NCBI GenBank assembly: GCA_028727105.1
Contig: JAQYOU010000114.1
Span: 1-32,790, forward strand
Direction of reading: 5' to 3'
Source: a bacterium
GTDB taxonomy: Bacteria; Bacillota; Clostridia; Lachnospirales; Lachnospiraceae
DNA length: 32,790 nucleotides
The position numbers were made by a program, and so were the translations under genes. The notes below the pieces were generated by a model. That model saw only the letters and a list, made by a program, of their open reading frames with translations, searched no databases and was not told where the DNA came from. Positions 6,659-15,080 of the stretch are shown piece by piece (positions within the stretch are counted from its first letter, which is position 1; each line of letters starts with the position of its first letter).

Positions 6659-8905
6659 ATGTGTGTAGAACAGGGAACACAGCAACGGCAGGAACAGCAG
6701 CGGCAGGCACAAAATGCCCGGATGCATGAACAGCGGGATCAGCAGGCGCAGGCAGAGGTCCATCAGGAATATTATGTGGCGCAGTATTTACAGAACAAGG
6801 GTGGCCAGTATGCACAGGATGCGAGAAAAGCATATCTGGAACAAACGGCTCACATGCAGGATACTGCCCAATTGGGAAAAAAGAGCTTTAAGTCAAATAC
6901 AAAGGAGAAAAAGCTGCGAAATGAACGGATCGACAGAGCTAAGCTGATGACAGACAGAGCAACGGCGTATACGTTGGATGTCTATGATCAGATGAAGGAA
7001 GTGTGCGACAAACAGCAGGAGCGTAAGAAGGCTCGTTCGCGGCTGGCAAAACAAAAGGTAGAGTTCCTGAAAACGGTGGGAAAATTGTCGGATAATACGA
7101 CGGAACAGCAAGCAGCTTTTTTCTTTCGGATGCGGGCTGTGGAGGAGCATTTCTACTCGCCTGAAATGTTTTTGACTTCGAACATCCATGTGAAAGAAAA
7201 TTTTATGGAGTATCATGCCCGGATCGAAGAATATGATGATTTAATGAAAAAATATCAAAGAGATCCGGATGCGTATGCGCCGTATGCAGAGGACATCCAG
7301 GGGCTGGTAGATCATCTGGGTCCTGTGATCGAGGCGCTTCGTCATCGGCTTCAGGTTTATTGTGAGCAGAACAGAGTTTCGTTGAATGGTGAGATCTTAG
7401 ATGAAACGGCAGAGAGTGCACATCTGAGTGACAATGATATCACAGACTGGTTTGAGAAGGTCCGGGAATATAATCAGTGGAAACATCATTTCAACGTGTC
7501 AGGCGGACCGCTCTCAGATGAAGAACGGGAAAACTTCCGGGAGATGAGGGCAGAAGCAGGAAGACAGGAAAACCTTCAGAACAGACAGCACGCACAGCCG
7601 TGGCAGCGAACCAGAGGCGAGGCTGTTTCAACAGATTCTGATCTTCTGGAACAAAACTCCAGACAGGAGCTTCGTCGGATGAACCGCCGTCTGCATGAAG
7701 CCGGTATGACAGATGTTGCAAAGATCGTGCATGAATATGTGGTAGGAACCCGTTACGCGGTAGGCTACACGGAGGAGCGCAAACGACTGAAAAAAGCCAT
7801 CGCTGCAGTGGATGAGGCACTCGCGAAAGAATCGGATAATTTACTGGCGGTTCACCAGCTGCACAATATTCATGATTACTTTGCGCAAATGACCAACGGT
7901 ACGCTTTATGTACCGGCAGACGCACAGATTATAGATTGTACAGAAAGAAAATTAGAGGAAACCGGCGTTGATGGTGCCGGAAGCACAAGGAATGCCATGA
8001 TCCGCGATGTGATGTACTGGAGCGATCAAAAGGATACGCCACTGTTTTCCCATGAGCCGGTCGTAAATGATCTGAAGCAGCGTCTGGTGTCGAACTGCTA
8101 TATGGTAGCTGGCACGACCGGTCTGGTAAACGTGGATCCCCAGCAGTTGAAGAATTGCATCAGGGATAACGGTGATGGTACTGTGACGGTGCGTCTTTTT
8201 GAATATGAAGCCGTGCAAAGGCAAAACGCGGCTGAACAGGAGCCGGCTCAGGGCGGACTGGATGCGGATGACTTGGATGGCTTTGAGGCTATTGATTTGA
8301 ATGAGATCGTACAGTATGAGCTTCGCCCGGTCTATGTGAAGGTGACAAAAGAGATTCCCCGTATTGCCGGGATGGATGCGCTGTCAGCCGGCGCACTGTG
8401 GATGCAGATGATCGAAAAAGCCTGCGCATATCTTGGCAGAGACAGAAGAACCGGTTATCAGTCCCTGTGGTATGGAGAGGGCGGCAGCTTTTTGGAGCGA
8501 CTGCTTGGAATTCCCAGGGAGATGGTGAATAAAGATACACCGGAAGACCAGGATGCGTTATTTGAGGGTATCCTTCATGCCGCAGAAAACCGCATCATCT
8601 ATCATGCAGGTACCTATAATGAAAAAAATGCAGCAGATGCGAATGATACCGATGGATTGAATACCGGACACGCATACGCGGTGCTGGGAGGCAAGGTCGA
8701 AAATGGGCAGAGATATGTGCTGCTTCGGAATCCGTACAGTACCAATTCCCTGAAATATCAGGAGGATGGCGGCAGAGAAAAGACCGGTTCTTCTCTGTCT
8801 GTTTCATCGGATGAGACCTACGGTCAGTTTTATATGAAATTTGAAGAGTTTGTCCGGGATTTTCGGACGGTATCCTATACAGACCTGAACAGACATCATG
8901 CGTGA
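6659..8905 (+). CDS. Large calpain-like (C2-type) cysteine peptidase with Gln-rich helical N-terminus
   Basis: A 748-aa protein not recognised along most of its length. The C-terminal part (about 470-745) looks like a papain-fold calpain protease core. Cys480 in LVSNCYMVAG fits the calpain GDCW box, His671 in NTGHAYAVLGG fits GHAYSV, and Asn691 in LLRNPYS fits RNPWG. Between them, WMQMIEKACAYLG...YQSLWYGEGGSFLERLLG follows the calpain W..LLEKAYAKL.G.Y..L..G order. Residues 1-60 are Gln/Arg/Ala-rich; 60-460 are mostly charged, helical and likely coiled-coil. There is no signal peptide, TM segment or calcium-binding domain in view. It has a strong RBS (gggaaggag) and follows the GNAT-like gene by 19 bp. 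It could be an intracellular protease or a secreted effector; neither is shown. Confidence 0.72.
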   Translation: MCVEQGTQQRQEQQRQAQNARMHEQRDQQAQAEVHQEYYVAQYLQNKGGQYAQDARKAYLEQTAHMQDTAQLGKKSFKSNTKEKKLRNERIDRAKLMTDRATAYTLDVYDQMKEVCDKQQERKKARSRLAKQKVEFLKTVGKLSDNTTEQQAAFFFRMRAVEEHFYSPEMFLTSNIHVKENFMEYHARIEEYDDLMKKYQRDPDAYAPYAEDIQGLVDHLGPVIEALRHRLQVYCEQNRVSLNGEILDETAESAHLSDNDITDWFEKVREYNQWKHHFNVSGGPLSDEERENFREMRAEAGRQENLQNRQHAQPWQRTRGEAVSTDSDLLEQNSRQELRRMNRRLHEAGMTDVAKIVHEYVVGTRYAVGYTEERKRLKKAIAAVDEALAKESDNLLAVHQLHNIHDYFAQMTNGTLYVPADAQIIDCTERKLEETGVDGAGSTRNAMIRDVMYWSDQKDTPLFSHEPVVNDLKQRLVSNCYMVAGTTGLVNVDPQQLKNCIRDNGDGTVTVRLFEYEAVQRQNAAEQEPAQGGLDADDLDGFEAIDLNEIVQYELRPVYVKVTKEIPRIAGMDALSAGALWMQMIEKACAYLGRDRRTGYQSLWYGEGGSFLERLLGIPREMVNKDTPEDQDALFEGILHAAENRIIYHAGTYNEKNAADANDTDGLNTGHAYAVLGGKVENGQRYVLLRNPYSTNSLKYQEDGGREKTGSSLSVSSDETYGQFYMKFEEFVRDFRTVSYTDLNRHHA

Positions 8906-8914
8906 TGATTTTTT

Positions 8915-8948
8915 GGGGCGGCAACCAGTATCCGGTGGTCGCCGCTCC
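8915..8948 (+). terminator. Strong hairpin after the calpain-like gene
   Basis: GGGGCGGC at 8915-8922 pairs with GCCGCTCC at 8941-8948, with an inner ACCA/TGGT and CC/GG stem. It sits 9 bp after the stop codon, where a terminator would be. It lacks a downstream T-run on either strand, so termination is only inferred. Confidence 0.4.
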
Positions 8949-8957
8949 AATGAATTC

Positions 8958-8986
8958 TTGACATTTAATTCTTGGAATGATACGAT
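8958..8986 (+). promoter_or_regulatory. Promoter of the mgtE leader
   Basis: TTGACA at 8958-8963, a 17-bp spacer, TACGAT at 8981-8986. Transcription would begin near 8993, about 45 bp before the small ORF at 9038. Confidence 0.65.
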
Positions 8987-9037
8987 AAAAAAAGTGAGTA
9001 AGCACAATAAATGAAATAACAGAAAGAGGGTGAGACC

Positions 9038-9157
9038 ATGGACGGTTCTGATAGTCACGGGCATAAACAGGTGAACGATAGACAGCATAAAGCGTTTCAG
9101 ATGTCAGAAGATGATCGTGGGAACACCCCCGGTTTTCATAGTCTGAAGCATTTCTGA
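9038..9157 (+). CDS. 39-aa small ORF, candidate leader peptide of mgtE
   Basis: ATG 9038 follows agagggtgag at suitable spacing and runs 39 codons to TGA 9155-9157; it is too short for the supplied track. The peptide (MDGSDSHGHK...SLKHF) is hydrophilic, with five His and six Asp/Glu residues, no membrane segment and no signal peptide. It has a promoter in front (8958-8986), and a strong intrinsic terminator starts 3 bp after its stop. mgtE starts about 50 bp beyond that terminator with no promoter visible between. It is either an independent small protein or a leader peptide whose translation controls read-through into mgtE. I do not recognise a family. Confidence 0.5.
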   Translation: MDGSDSHGHKQVNDRQHKAFQMSEDDRGNTPGFHSLKHF

Positions 9158-9159
9158 TG

Positions 9160-9203
9160 TCCATCGTTCGTTTCATTGGTTTTGAAAAAACGATGGATTT
9201 TTT
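9160..9203 (+). terminator. Intrinsic terminator / possible attenuator before mgtE
   Basis: TCCATCGTT (9160-9168) pairs perfectly with AACGATGGA (9189-9197), with an inner TTTCA/TGAAA stem (9171-9175/9183-9187), followed at once by TTTTTT (9198-9203). A second copy of the right arm, AACGATAGA with one mismatch, lies inside the small ORF (9074-9082) and could compete for the left arm as an antiterminator. Confidence 0.75.
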
Positions 9204-9253
9204 ATGCCCTTTTTTCAGATGATAAGAAAGAAGAAAGGAGACATAGAGGAAAA

Positions 9254-10666
9254 GTGGAAGAAGAATTATTGATTCCGGAGCGCCCCGATTATGAGGCGGA
9301 ACTATTAGAAATCTTAGACTCTGACGCGAAGCCCTCGGAGCTGCGTGAGCAGCTGGATGACTATCATGAAAATGATATTGCATCGCTGTTACAGCGGCTG
9401 GACAAGGATGCCAGAAAGCGTCTGTTCATGCTGTTATCTGCAGAGCGCATTTCAGAAGTATTCTCTTATGTAGAAGAGGATGAGGTTAAGGACTATCTGC
9501 AGGAGATCAGCGCGGAAAAAGTAGCTGAGATCATGGCATCCATGGACGCGGATGAGATCAGTGACATTCTGGATGAGATGGAGGGGGATGAACGTGAGAA
9601 GGTAGAATCCCTCCTTGACGTCGATACGAAAAAGGATGTAGAACGTATCGCATCTTATGATGAGGATGAGATCGGTAGCTACATGTCCACGAATTATATC
9701 CTGCTCAGCCGTGATCTGACGATCAAGGAAGCTATGAAATCTCTGGTGGAGCAGGCAGCGGATCACGATAATATTTCCACCATGTATGTGGTTAACAAAA
9801 ACGGTACGTTTTATGGCGCACTCAGTCTGAACGACCTGATCATTGCCAGAGAGCATGATGAGCTGGAAAGCCTGATCGCAACATCCTTTCCTTATGTGTA
9901 TGCGAAGGAAGACATCAGCGATTGTATCGAGGAATTAAAGGATTATTCCGAGGACACAATACCTGTTCTCGATAATGACAACCGTGTCATCGGTGTTGTG
10001 ACCGCCCACGATCTGATCGAGATGGTGGACGAGGAAATGGGAGAGGACTACGCGATGTTCGCAGGTTTGACTGCAGAGGAAGACCTGAATGAATCATTGA
10101 TCCAGTCCATGAAAAAGAGAGTGCCATGGCTGGTGGTACTTTTTATCATGGGGCTCGGTGTATCCACGATCACCGGATTGTTTGAGCATGTCATGTCGGA
10201 GCTGACACTGATCGTTACCTTCCAGTCGCTGACCCTTGGTATGTCCGGAAACGTCGGAACACAGTCGCTGGCTGTGACGCTGCGTGTGCTTATGGACGAA
10301 AATCTGGAGGGCAAGCAGAAGCTGTATCTGGTATTCAAAGAAATCCGTGTCGGAATGGCAAACGGTTTGCTGCTCGGAAGTATAGCCTTTGTGTTCATTG
10401 GCTGTTATCTGGCATTTGTGAAGGGACAGCCCATGACAACTGCATTTCCCATCTCCGGATGTATCGGACTGGCACTTTTGGTGGCCATGACGATCTCCAG
10501 TCTGACAGGAACCGTGATCCCACTGTTTTTTAACAAGATCAAGGTGGATCCCGCGGTTGCGTCAGGACCGTTGATCTCTACGGTCAACGATCTTGTAGCG
10601 GTAGTGACCTATTACGGGTTGGCGTGGATCCTGCTCCTAAATGTACTGCATGTGACGATCGTCTGA
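9254..10666 (+). CDS. mgtE: Magnesium transporter MgtE
   Basis: A Mg2+-selective channel of the cytoplasmic membrane, gated by cytosolic Mg2+ through its cytoplasmic domains. The domains are in family order: an acidic helical MgtE N domain (about residues 1-130: LQRLDKDARKRLF, MASMDADEISDILDEM), paired CBS domains (about 135-260), a plug helix, then five membrane segments with the signature SGNVGTQSLAV and a terminal NDLVAVVTYYGLAW. I chose GTG 9254 (470 aa): agagga and gaaaggag lie just upstream and VEEELLIPERPDYE matches the usual N-terminus. The track start, TTG 9176, lies inside the terminator stem. Its end is 38 bp from the amidase gene, so read-through is likely. I saw no M-box (ykoK) riboswitch. 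Confidence 0.94.
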   Translation: MEEELLIPERPDYEAELLEILDSDAKPSELREQLDDYHENDIASLLQRLDKDARKRLFMLLSAERISEVFSYVEEDEVKDYLQEISAEKVAEIMASMDADEISDILDEMEGDEREKVESLLDVDTKKDVERIASYDEDEIGSYMSTNYILLSRDLTIKEAMKSLVEQAADHDNISTMYVVNKNGTFYGALSLNDLIIAREHDELESLIATSFPYVYAKEDISDCIEELKDYSEDTIPVLDNDNRVIGVVTAHDLIEMVDEEMGEDYAMFAGLTAEEDLNESLIQSMKKRVPWLVVLFIMGLGVSTITGLFEHVMSELTLIVTFQSLTLGMSGNVGTQSLAVTLRVLMDENLEGKQKLYLVFKEIRVGMANGLLLGSIAFVFIGCYLAFVKGQPMTTAFPISGCIGLALLVAMTISSLTGTVIPLFFNKIKVDPAVASGPLISTVNDLVAVVTYYGLAWILLLNVLHVTIV

Positions 10667-10704
10667 AAAGCTTTGAAGGAAAACTTAGGAAGTAAGGAAG
10701 TATC

Positions 10705-11676
10705 ATGAAACAAAAATACGATAGCAGATCACGTTTTATAAAAATGAGAAAACATCTGTCGGCGGCAGTATTATGCCTCTTGCTCACGCTTGTGACAGTC
10801 ATTCCCCTGCAGGCGCAGACGGTTGGAGAAAATGCTCCGCTGCAGTTTACAAAATCTGTAAAAAAGCTGACAGCAGGAAAAACTTACCGGTTCCGTGTGA
10901 ACCGGACAGATGGTGTGTCCTGGTCAGTTGGAAATGAAAAGATCGCATCCGTCAGCAAAAACGGAACAGTAAAGGCAAAGCGTTACGGAAAAACACATAT
11001 TTACGCCAGCTGTGGCGGAGAGAAGATCTCCGTACTTTTGCAGGTGAAGGGCAAAAAGATCGTGGGTATCGATCCCGGGCACCAGCTCCGCGGTGATAGC
11101 AGCACGGAGCCAAACGGGCCGGGTTCCTCCACTTACAAGGCAAAAGTGGCAGGGGGAACACGAGGTACGGCAACCGGAAAACCGGAGTACCAGCTGACTC
11201 TTGAGGTGGCAAAAAAATTAAAGACAGAGCTTTGGAACATGGGCTACCAGGTTGTCATGACCCGCACAAAAAATGATGTCAATATTTCGAATAAGGCGCG
11301 TGCACTGCTGATCAATGAGAGCGGTGCCGATATCTGCGTACGTATCCATGCGGATGGTGCTGTCAGTTCGGCAAGAGGTGCGACAGTACTCTGTCCATCT
11401 TCATCCAACCGATACATCAGTAAGCTGTACAAAAAAAGCAAGAAGCTTTCTGAAGCATTGATCCGCGCATACTGCAAGGAGACCGGACTGCGCAATCGCG
11501 GGATCTCTTACCGGGATGATCTGACCGGAACAAACTGGAGCACGGTGCCTACCACATTGATCGAGCTGGGATTTATGACAAATTCTGCGGAAGACCGGTA
11601 TATGGCATCCGCATCCGGTCAAAAAGAGATGGTAAAGGGAATGGCAGCCGGTATCAATGAATATTTTGGATACTAG
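10705..11676 (+). CDS. Secreted N-acetylmuramoyl-L-alanine amidase (Amidase_3) with Ig-like domain
   Basis: Cleaves the amide bond between MurNAc and L-Ala in peptidoglycan using a zinc ion. The product is 323 aa. A signal peptide occupies residues 1 to about 38 (basic start, then LSAAVLCLLLTLVTVIPLQAQT). Residues about 48-115 form a small Ig-like (BIG_2-type) domain (SWSVGNEKIASVSKNGTVKAKRYG). The Amidase_3 domain, about 118-321, has all the zinc/catalytic residues: His126 (GIDPGHQ), Glu161 (KPEYQLTLEVAK), His215 (RIHADG) and Glu287 (TTLIELGFMTN). Start ATG 10705 has taaggaag upstream; a shorter start at ATG 10744 would also give a signal peptide. It probably shares a transcript with mgtE. 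Likely exported and wall-associated. Confidence 0.93.
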   Translation: MKQKYDSRSRFIKMRKHLSAAVLCLLLTLVTVIPLQAQTVGENAPLQFTKSVKKLTAGKTYRFRVNRTDGVSWSVGNEKIASVSKNGTVKAKRYGKTHIYASCGGEKISVLLQVKGKKIVGIDPGHQLRGDSSTEPNGPGSSTYKAKVAGGTRGTATGKPEYQLTLEVAKKLKTELWNMGYQVVMTRTKNDVNISNKARALLINESGADICVRIHADGAVSSARGATVLCPSSSNRYISKLYKKSKKLSEALIRAYCKETGLRNRGISYRDDLTGTNWSTVPTTLIELGFMTNSAEDRYMASASGQKEMVKGMAAGINEYFGY

Positions 11677-11729
11677 ACTTTCGATTCTTCGATTTTTAAA
11701 AAATTGGGATTGTTAGTCGAAACTTACTG

Positions 11730-11758
11730 TTGCGTTTTAACGCGCTATAGTATATAAT
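11730..11758 (+). promoter_or_regulatory. Promoter of lysA
   Basis: TTGCGT at 11730-11735, a 17-bp spacer, TATAAT at 11753-11758, followed about 35 bp later by the lysA start codon. Confidence 0.65.
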
Positions 11759-11792
11759 TGCTTTTAAAATTTACGAAAAGAGGATGATAGAA

Positions 11793-13064
11793 ATGAAGAA
11801 AGACACCTTTGTGACAAAGGAGCAGCTGGATGCGATCGTGAAAGAATATCCGACTCCTTTCCACTTATATGACGAGAAGGGGATTCGTGCAAATGCACAG
11901 GCAGTGAAGGATGCCTTTGCATGGAATAAAGGATATAAAGAATATTTCGCGGTAAAGGCGACACCCAATCCGTTTTTAGTGAAGATCTTACACGAGTACG
12001 GCTGTGGCTGTGATTGCTCTTCCATGGCAGAGCTGGTGCTTTCCGATGCGTGCGATATTCGCGGTGAGGATATCATGTTTTCTTCCAATGATACACCGGC
12101 AGAGGAGTTTGTGAAGGCTGAGCAATTGGGTGCGATCATCAATCTGGATGATTTTACACATATTGATTTCTTAGAGCAGACACTTGGACATATTCCGGAG
12201 ACGATCAGTCTGCGCTATAATCCGGGCGGAGTATATGAGATCAGCAACGGCATTATGGACAACCCCGGGGATGCAAAATACGGACTGACAAAAGCACAGT
12301 TGTTTGAAGGTTATAAGATCTTAAAGGAAAAGGGTGCAAAACGCTTCGGACTGCATTCTTTCCTTGTCAGCAATACAGTGACAAATGATTATTATCCGGC
12401 GCTGGCTCGTACCTTATTCAATCTTGTGGTTGAGATCAAAGAGGAGCTTGGCATCGAGATCAGCTTTATCAATCTTTCCGGTGGTGTAGGTATTGCGTAC
12501 AAGCCGGATCAGATCCCGAATGATATTGCAGTGATCGGTGAGGGCGTTCATAAAGTATATGACGAGATCCTGGTTCCGGCCGGACTGGGAGATGTTGCCA
12601 TCTATACAGAGATGGGCCGTTTTATGATGGGACCTTATGGTTGTCTCGTGACAAAAGCAATTCATGAGAAGCATACTTACAAGGAGTACATTGGTGTGGA
12701 TGCCTGCGCAGCAAACCTGATGCGTCCTGCAATGTACGGTGCATACCATCACATTACGGTCATGGGCAAGGAAGACGAGCCTTGCGAGCATATGTATGAT
12801 GTGGTAGGTGCATTGTGCGAGAACAATGATAAATTTGCCGTTGACCGTATGCTTCCCAAGATTGACAAGGGTGATCTTCTGGTTATCCATGATACCGGTG
12901 CACATGGCTTTGCTATGGGCTATAACTACAACGGCAGACTGTGGTCTTCCGAGATCCTGTTGCAGGAGGATGGCACACCGAAGCTGATCCGCCGGGCAGA
13001 GACCATCGCAGACTATTTTGCAACCTTTGACTGCTTTGATGAGTTTAAGGGAAAATTACAATAG
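11793..13064 (+). CDS. lysA: Diaminopimelate decarboxylase
   Basis: Last step of lysine synthesis: PLP-dependent decarboxylation of meso-diaminopimelate to L-lysine, in the cytosol. The 423-aa product has the fold type III (alanine racemase-like) barrel. Lys55 in YFAVKATPNP is the PLP lysine, GCGCDCSSMAEL follows, INLSGGVGIAY is the glycine-rich phosphate-binding loop, and the C-terminal barrel carries DACAANLMRPAMYGAYH and HDTGAHGFAMGYNYNGR. It diverges from the E. coli type at the EPGR box (here TEMGR) and the CES box (ALCEN), a pattern I recall from Lachnospiraceae LysA proteins. Other decarboxylases of this fold therefore cannot be fully excluded. Start ATG 11793 fits the aaaagagg RBS better than ATG 11784. 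Monocistronic, with promoter and terminator. Confidence 0.88.
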   Translation: MKKDTFVTKEQLDAIVKEYPTPFHLYDEKGIRANAQAVKDAFAWNKGYKEYFAVKATPNPFLVKILHEYGCGCDCSSMAELVLSDACDIRGEDIMFSSNDTPAEEFVKAEQLGAIINLDDFTHIDFLEQTLGHIPETISLRYNPGGVYEISNGIMDNPGDAKYGLTKAQLFEGYKILKEKGAKRFGLHSFLVSNTVTNDYYPALARTLFNLVVEIKEELGIEISFINLSGGVGIAYKPDQIPNDIAVIGEGVHKVYDEILVPAGLGDVAIYTEMGRFMMGPYGCLVTKAIHEKHTYKEYIGVDACAANLMRPAMYGAYHHITVMGKEDEPCEHMYDVVGALCENNDKFAVDRMLPKIDKGDLLVIHDTGAHGFAMGYNYNGRLWSSEILLQEDGTPKLIRRAETIADYFATFDCFDEFKGKLQ

Positions 13065-13082
13065 GAATAAAGAAAAATATGG

Positions 13083-13124
13083 AGCCGTTCCATGTGTCTG
13101 ATGACATATGGGGCGGCTGTTTTT
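13083..13124 (+). terminator. Intrinsic terminator of lysA
   Basis: AGCCG-CCATGTGTC pairs with GACATATGG-CGGCT (two mismatched bases per side, one wobble), loop tgat, followed by GTTTTT. Confidence 0.85.
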
Positions 13125-13225
13125 ACACATTTTTTTCATTTATTTTACATTTTCAAGATAGAAGCGGCACATCGGGATAGGCTATACTGTTTGAATGAAG
13201 CGATGGAAAGGATTTGATGATTTGA

Positions 13226-14983
13226 ATGGTTACGAATGAACAGCAGAAAAAAATAGAAACGATCATTGTGAATCAGTGGATCACCCCGGTGTTTCAGCCA
13301 ATTGTGTCCTTGAAGGATGGAAGTGTTCTTGGATTTGAGGCACTTAGTCGTGTGTCGCAGCCGGGGTTATTTGATAATGTCGAGGAATTGTTTCGCTGTG
13401 CAGAGGAGTGTGGCTGCATCTGGATGCTGGAACAGGTGTGCAGGCGTGCGATCCTGCAAGAGATCAGCAATCAAAAGGAGATGCTGGATCAGTACAGTGC
13501 GAAAATTTTTATCAATGTCAATCCAAAGGTGCTGCACGATGGAAAATTTCGGGAAGGATTTACCAAAGAATATACCAAACGCTATGGAATCGACACAGAT
13601 CGGATCGTATTCGAAGTGACTGAGCGTGAAAGAGTAGAGGATGAAGAGAGCTTTTGTCAGGCAATTGAGCATTATAAATCCCAGCACTATCAGATCGCAA
13701 TCGATGATGTCGGCTCCGGCTATGCAGGCCTGAACCGGATCTGTAACCTGACACCGGGATATATCAAGCTGGACAATGCGATGGTGCGTGACGCGTACCG
13801 GAGTCCGATCAAATATGCCATGATCAAAGGGATGGTGGAGTTTTCACATAGCAGTGGTACGTTGCTCATTGCAGAGGGAATTGAGACAAAAAAAGAATTG
13901 GATCTGTTGATCGAGCTGGGGGTTCAGTATGGACAAGGGTATTACCTGGCAAGACCCCAGGCGAAGCTTGTCTTTGACAACCGTCAGGCAGTTAGTGAGA
14001 TCGTTGAAAAAAACACAGCCAATCATATTCACAACCATTACGGCGTAAAAAAATACTACATCGGAAATCTGGTCAGAACCGGGTTGACAGTTGCGCCTCA
14101 GGTGACTGTGGAGTCCGTGCTTTCCTACATGAAGAAGCATGATGAGGCCGTTGGTGTCTGTGTAGTGGAAGATGAACAGGTTCTTGGGATCCTGACAAGA
14201 GAAAAGCTGTTTCAAAAGTTGAGTGGACGCTATGGATATTCCCTGTATTACAAGAAACAGATCATAGATCTTGCAGAAAAGAATTTCCTGCAGGTGGATG
14301 CGCGGACGTCTATCAGCAGCGTGGCAAAGATCGCAATGGAGCGCGAGACGGACGATCTGTATGATTTCATCGTTGTGAAGGAAGACGACAAATATGACGG
14401 GATTGTAACCATTCAGGATCTGTTAAAAAAGGCAATGGAGATCGATGTGGATCTTGCAAAATGTGCGAACCCGCTGACCGGACTTCCGGGCAATCTTGTC
14501 ATTGACCAGGAGGTCAAGGAAAGTGTGGAGTCCGGCAAAAAATGTACGATCTATTATTTTGATCTGGATAATTTCAAGGCCTTTAATGATGTGTATGGGT
14601 TTGAAAAGGGCGATGAGGTCATTCGGATTTTGGCAGATGTGTTAAAGAAAAATGCAGGTTCAAACGATTTTGTCGGTCATATCGGTGGCGATGATTTTGT
14701 CATGATCTGCGAGAACTTCCAGACAGTTGCTTTTTCGGAGAAGATCCGAATCGAATTTGAGCAGCGCGCGCATATGCTTTATAGAGAAGAGGATCGTGTG
14801 CGCCGGTACATTCAGGCCAGCAACCGGCATGGAGTCATCGAGACCTTTCCGCTGGTGTCTGTGACGATCGTATCTTCTTCGAATGAGCGGGAGGCCTTTG
14901 GAAGCTATGACGAAGTAGTGAGTACGCTTGCCGCATATAAAAAGACCGCCAAAGTAGAAAAGCGACAGCTGGCAACCGGCTGA
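13226..14983 (+). CDS. c-di-GMP phosphodiesterase: EAL-CBS-CBS-GGDEF protein
   Basis: Predicted soluble c-di-GMP signalling enzyme, 585 aa, no membrane segment. The EAL domain (about 15-255) keeps the motif EAL (38-40), INVNPKV, FEVTERE, AIDDVGSGYAGL, the lysine in YIKLD, and AEGIETKKE...QGYYLARP, so phosphodiesterase activity is likely. A CBS pair follows (about 280-405; LTVAPQVTVESVLSYMKKH and VDARTSISSVAKIAME) and could bind a nucleotide. The GGDEF domain (about 415-575) has PLTGLPGN, FDLDNFKAFND and GGDDF at 487-491. The RxxD inhibitory site is absent (GSND). The GGDEF domain may be active, or bind GTP to modulate the EAL domain; this is not decidable here. Start ATG 13226; aaagga lies about 14 bp upstream, a long spacing. 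Confidence 0.93.
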   Translation: MVTNEQQKKIETIIVNQWITPVFQPIVSLKDGSVLGFEALSRVSQPGLFDNVEELFRCAEECGCIWMLEQVCRRAILQEISNQKEMLDQYSAKIFINVNPKVLHDGKFREGFTKEYTKRYGIDTDRIVFEVTERERVEDEESFCQAIEHYKSQHYQIAIDDVGSGYAGLNRICNLTPGYIKLDNAMVRDAYRSPIKYAMIKGMVEFSHSSGTLLIAEGIETKKELDLLIELGVQYGQGYYLARPQAKLVFDNRQAVSEIVEKNTANHIHNHYGVKKYYIGNLVRTGLTVAPQVTVESVLSYMKKHDEAVGVCVVEDEQVLGILTREKLFQKLSGRYGYSLYYKKQIIDLAEKNFLQVDARTSISSVAKIAMERETDDLYDFIVVKEDDKYDGIVTIQDLLKKAMEIDVDLAKCANPLTGLPGNLVIDQEVKESVESGKKCTIYYFDLDNFKAFNDVYGFEKGDEVIRILADVLKKNAGSNDFVGHIGGDDFVMICENFQTVAFSEKIRIEFEQRAHMLYREEDRVRRYIQASNRHGVIETFPLVSVTIVSSSNEREAFGSYDEVVSTLAAYKKTAKVEKRQLATG

Positions 14984-15017
14984 AAACAGAAGAATTGAAG
15001 AAAAAAACAATTTTTTC

Positions 15018-15046
15018 TTGCTATGCAGTAAAATGTATGATATAAT
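15018..15046 (+). promoter_or_regulatory. Promoter of tRNA-Leu
   Basis: TTGCTA at 15018-15023, a 17-bp spacer, TATAAT at 15041-15046; the tRNA begins 35 bp further on. Confidence 0.75.
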
Positions 15047-15080
15047 TCTTTTCGTTGCAGTGGTAATACGTTGCTAGTCA

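Noticed and set aside
8915-9037. M-box (ykoK) riboswitch ahead of mgtE
   Set aside because: The leader is short and I could not find the conserved core; the visible structure is a promoter, small ORF and terminator instead.
9176-9253. TTG start of mgtE at 9176 given in the track
   Set aside because: The codon lies in the loop of the terminator hairpin; GTG 9254 has an RBS and matches the expected N-terminus.
8595-9383. 262-aa minus-strand ORF across the calpain-like 3' end and mgtE leader
   Set aside because: Composition rich in His, Arg, Ser and Pro, typical of an antisense shadow; overlaps supported features on the other strand and has no recognisable domain.
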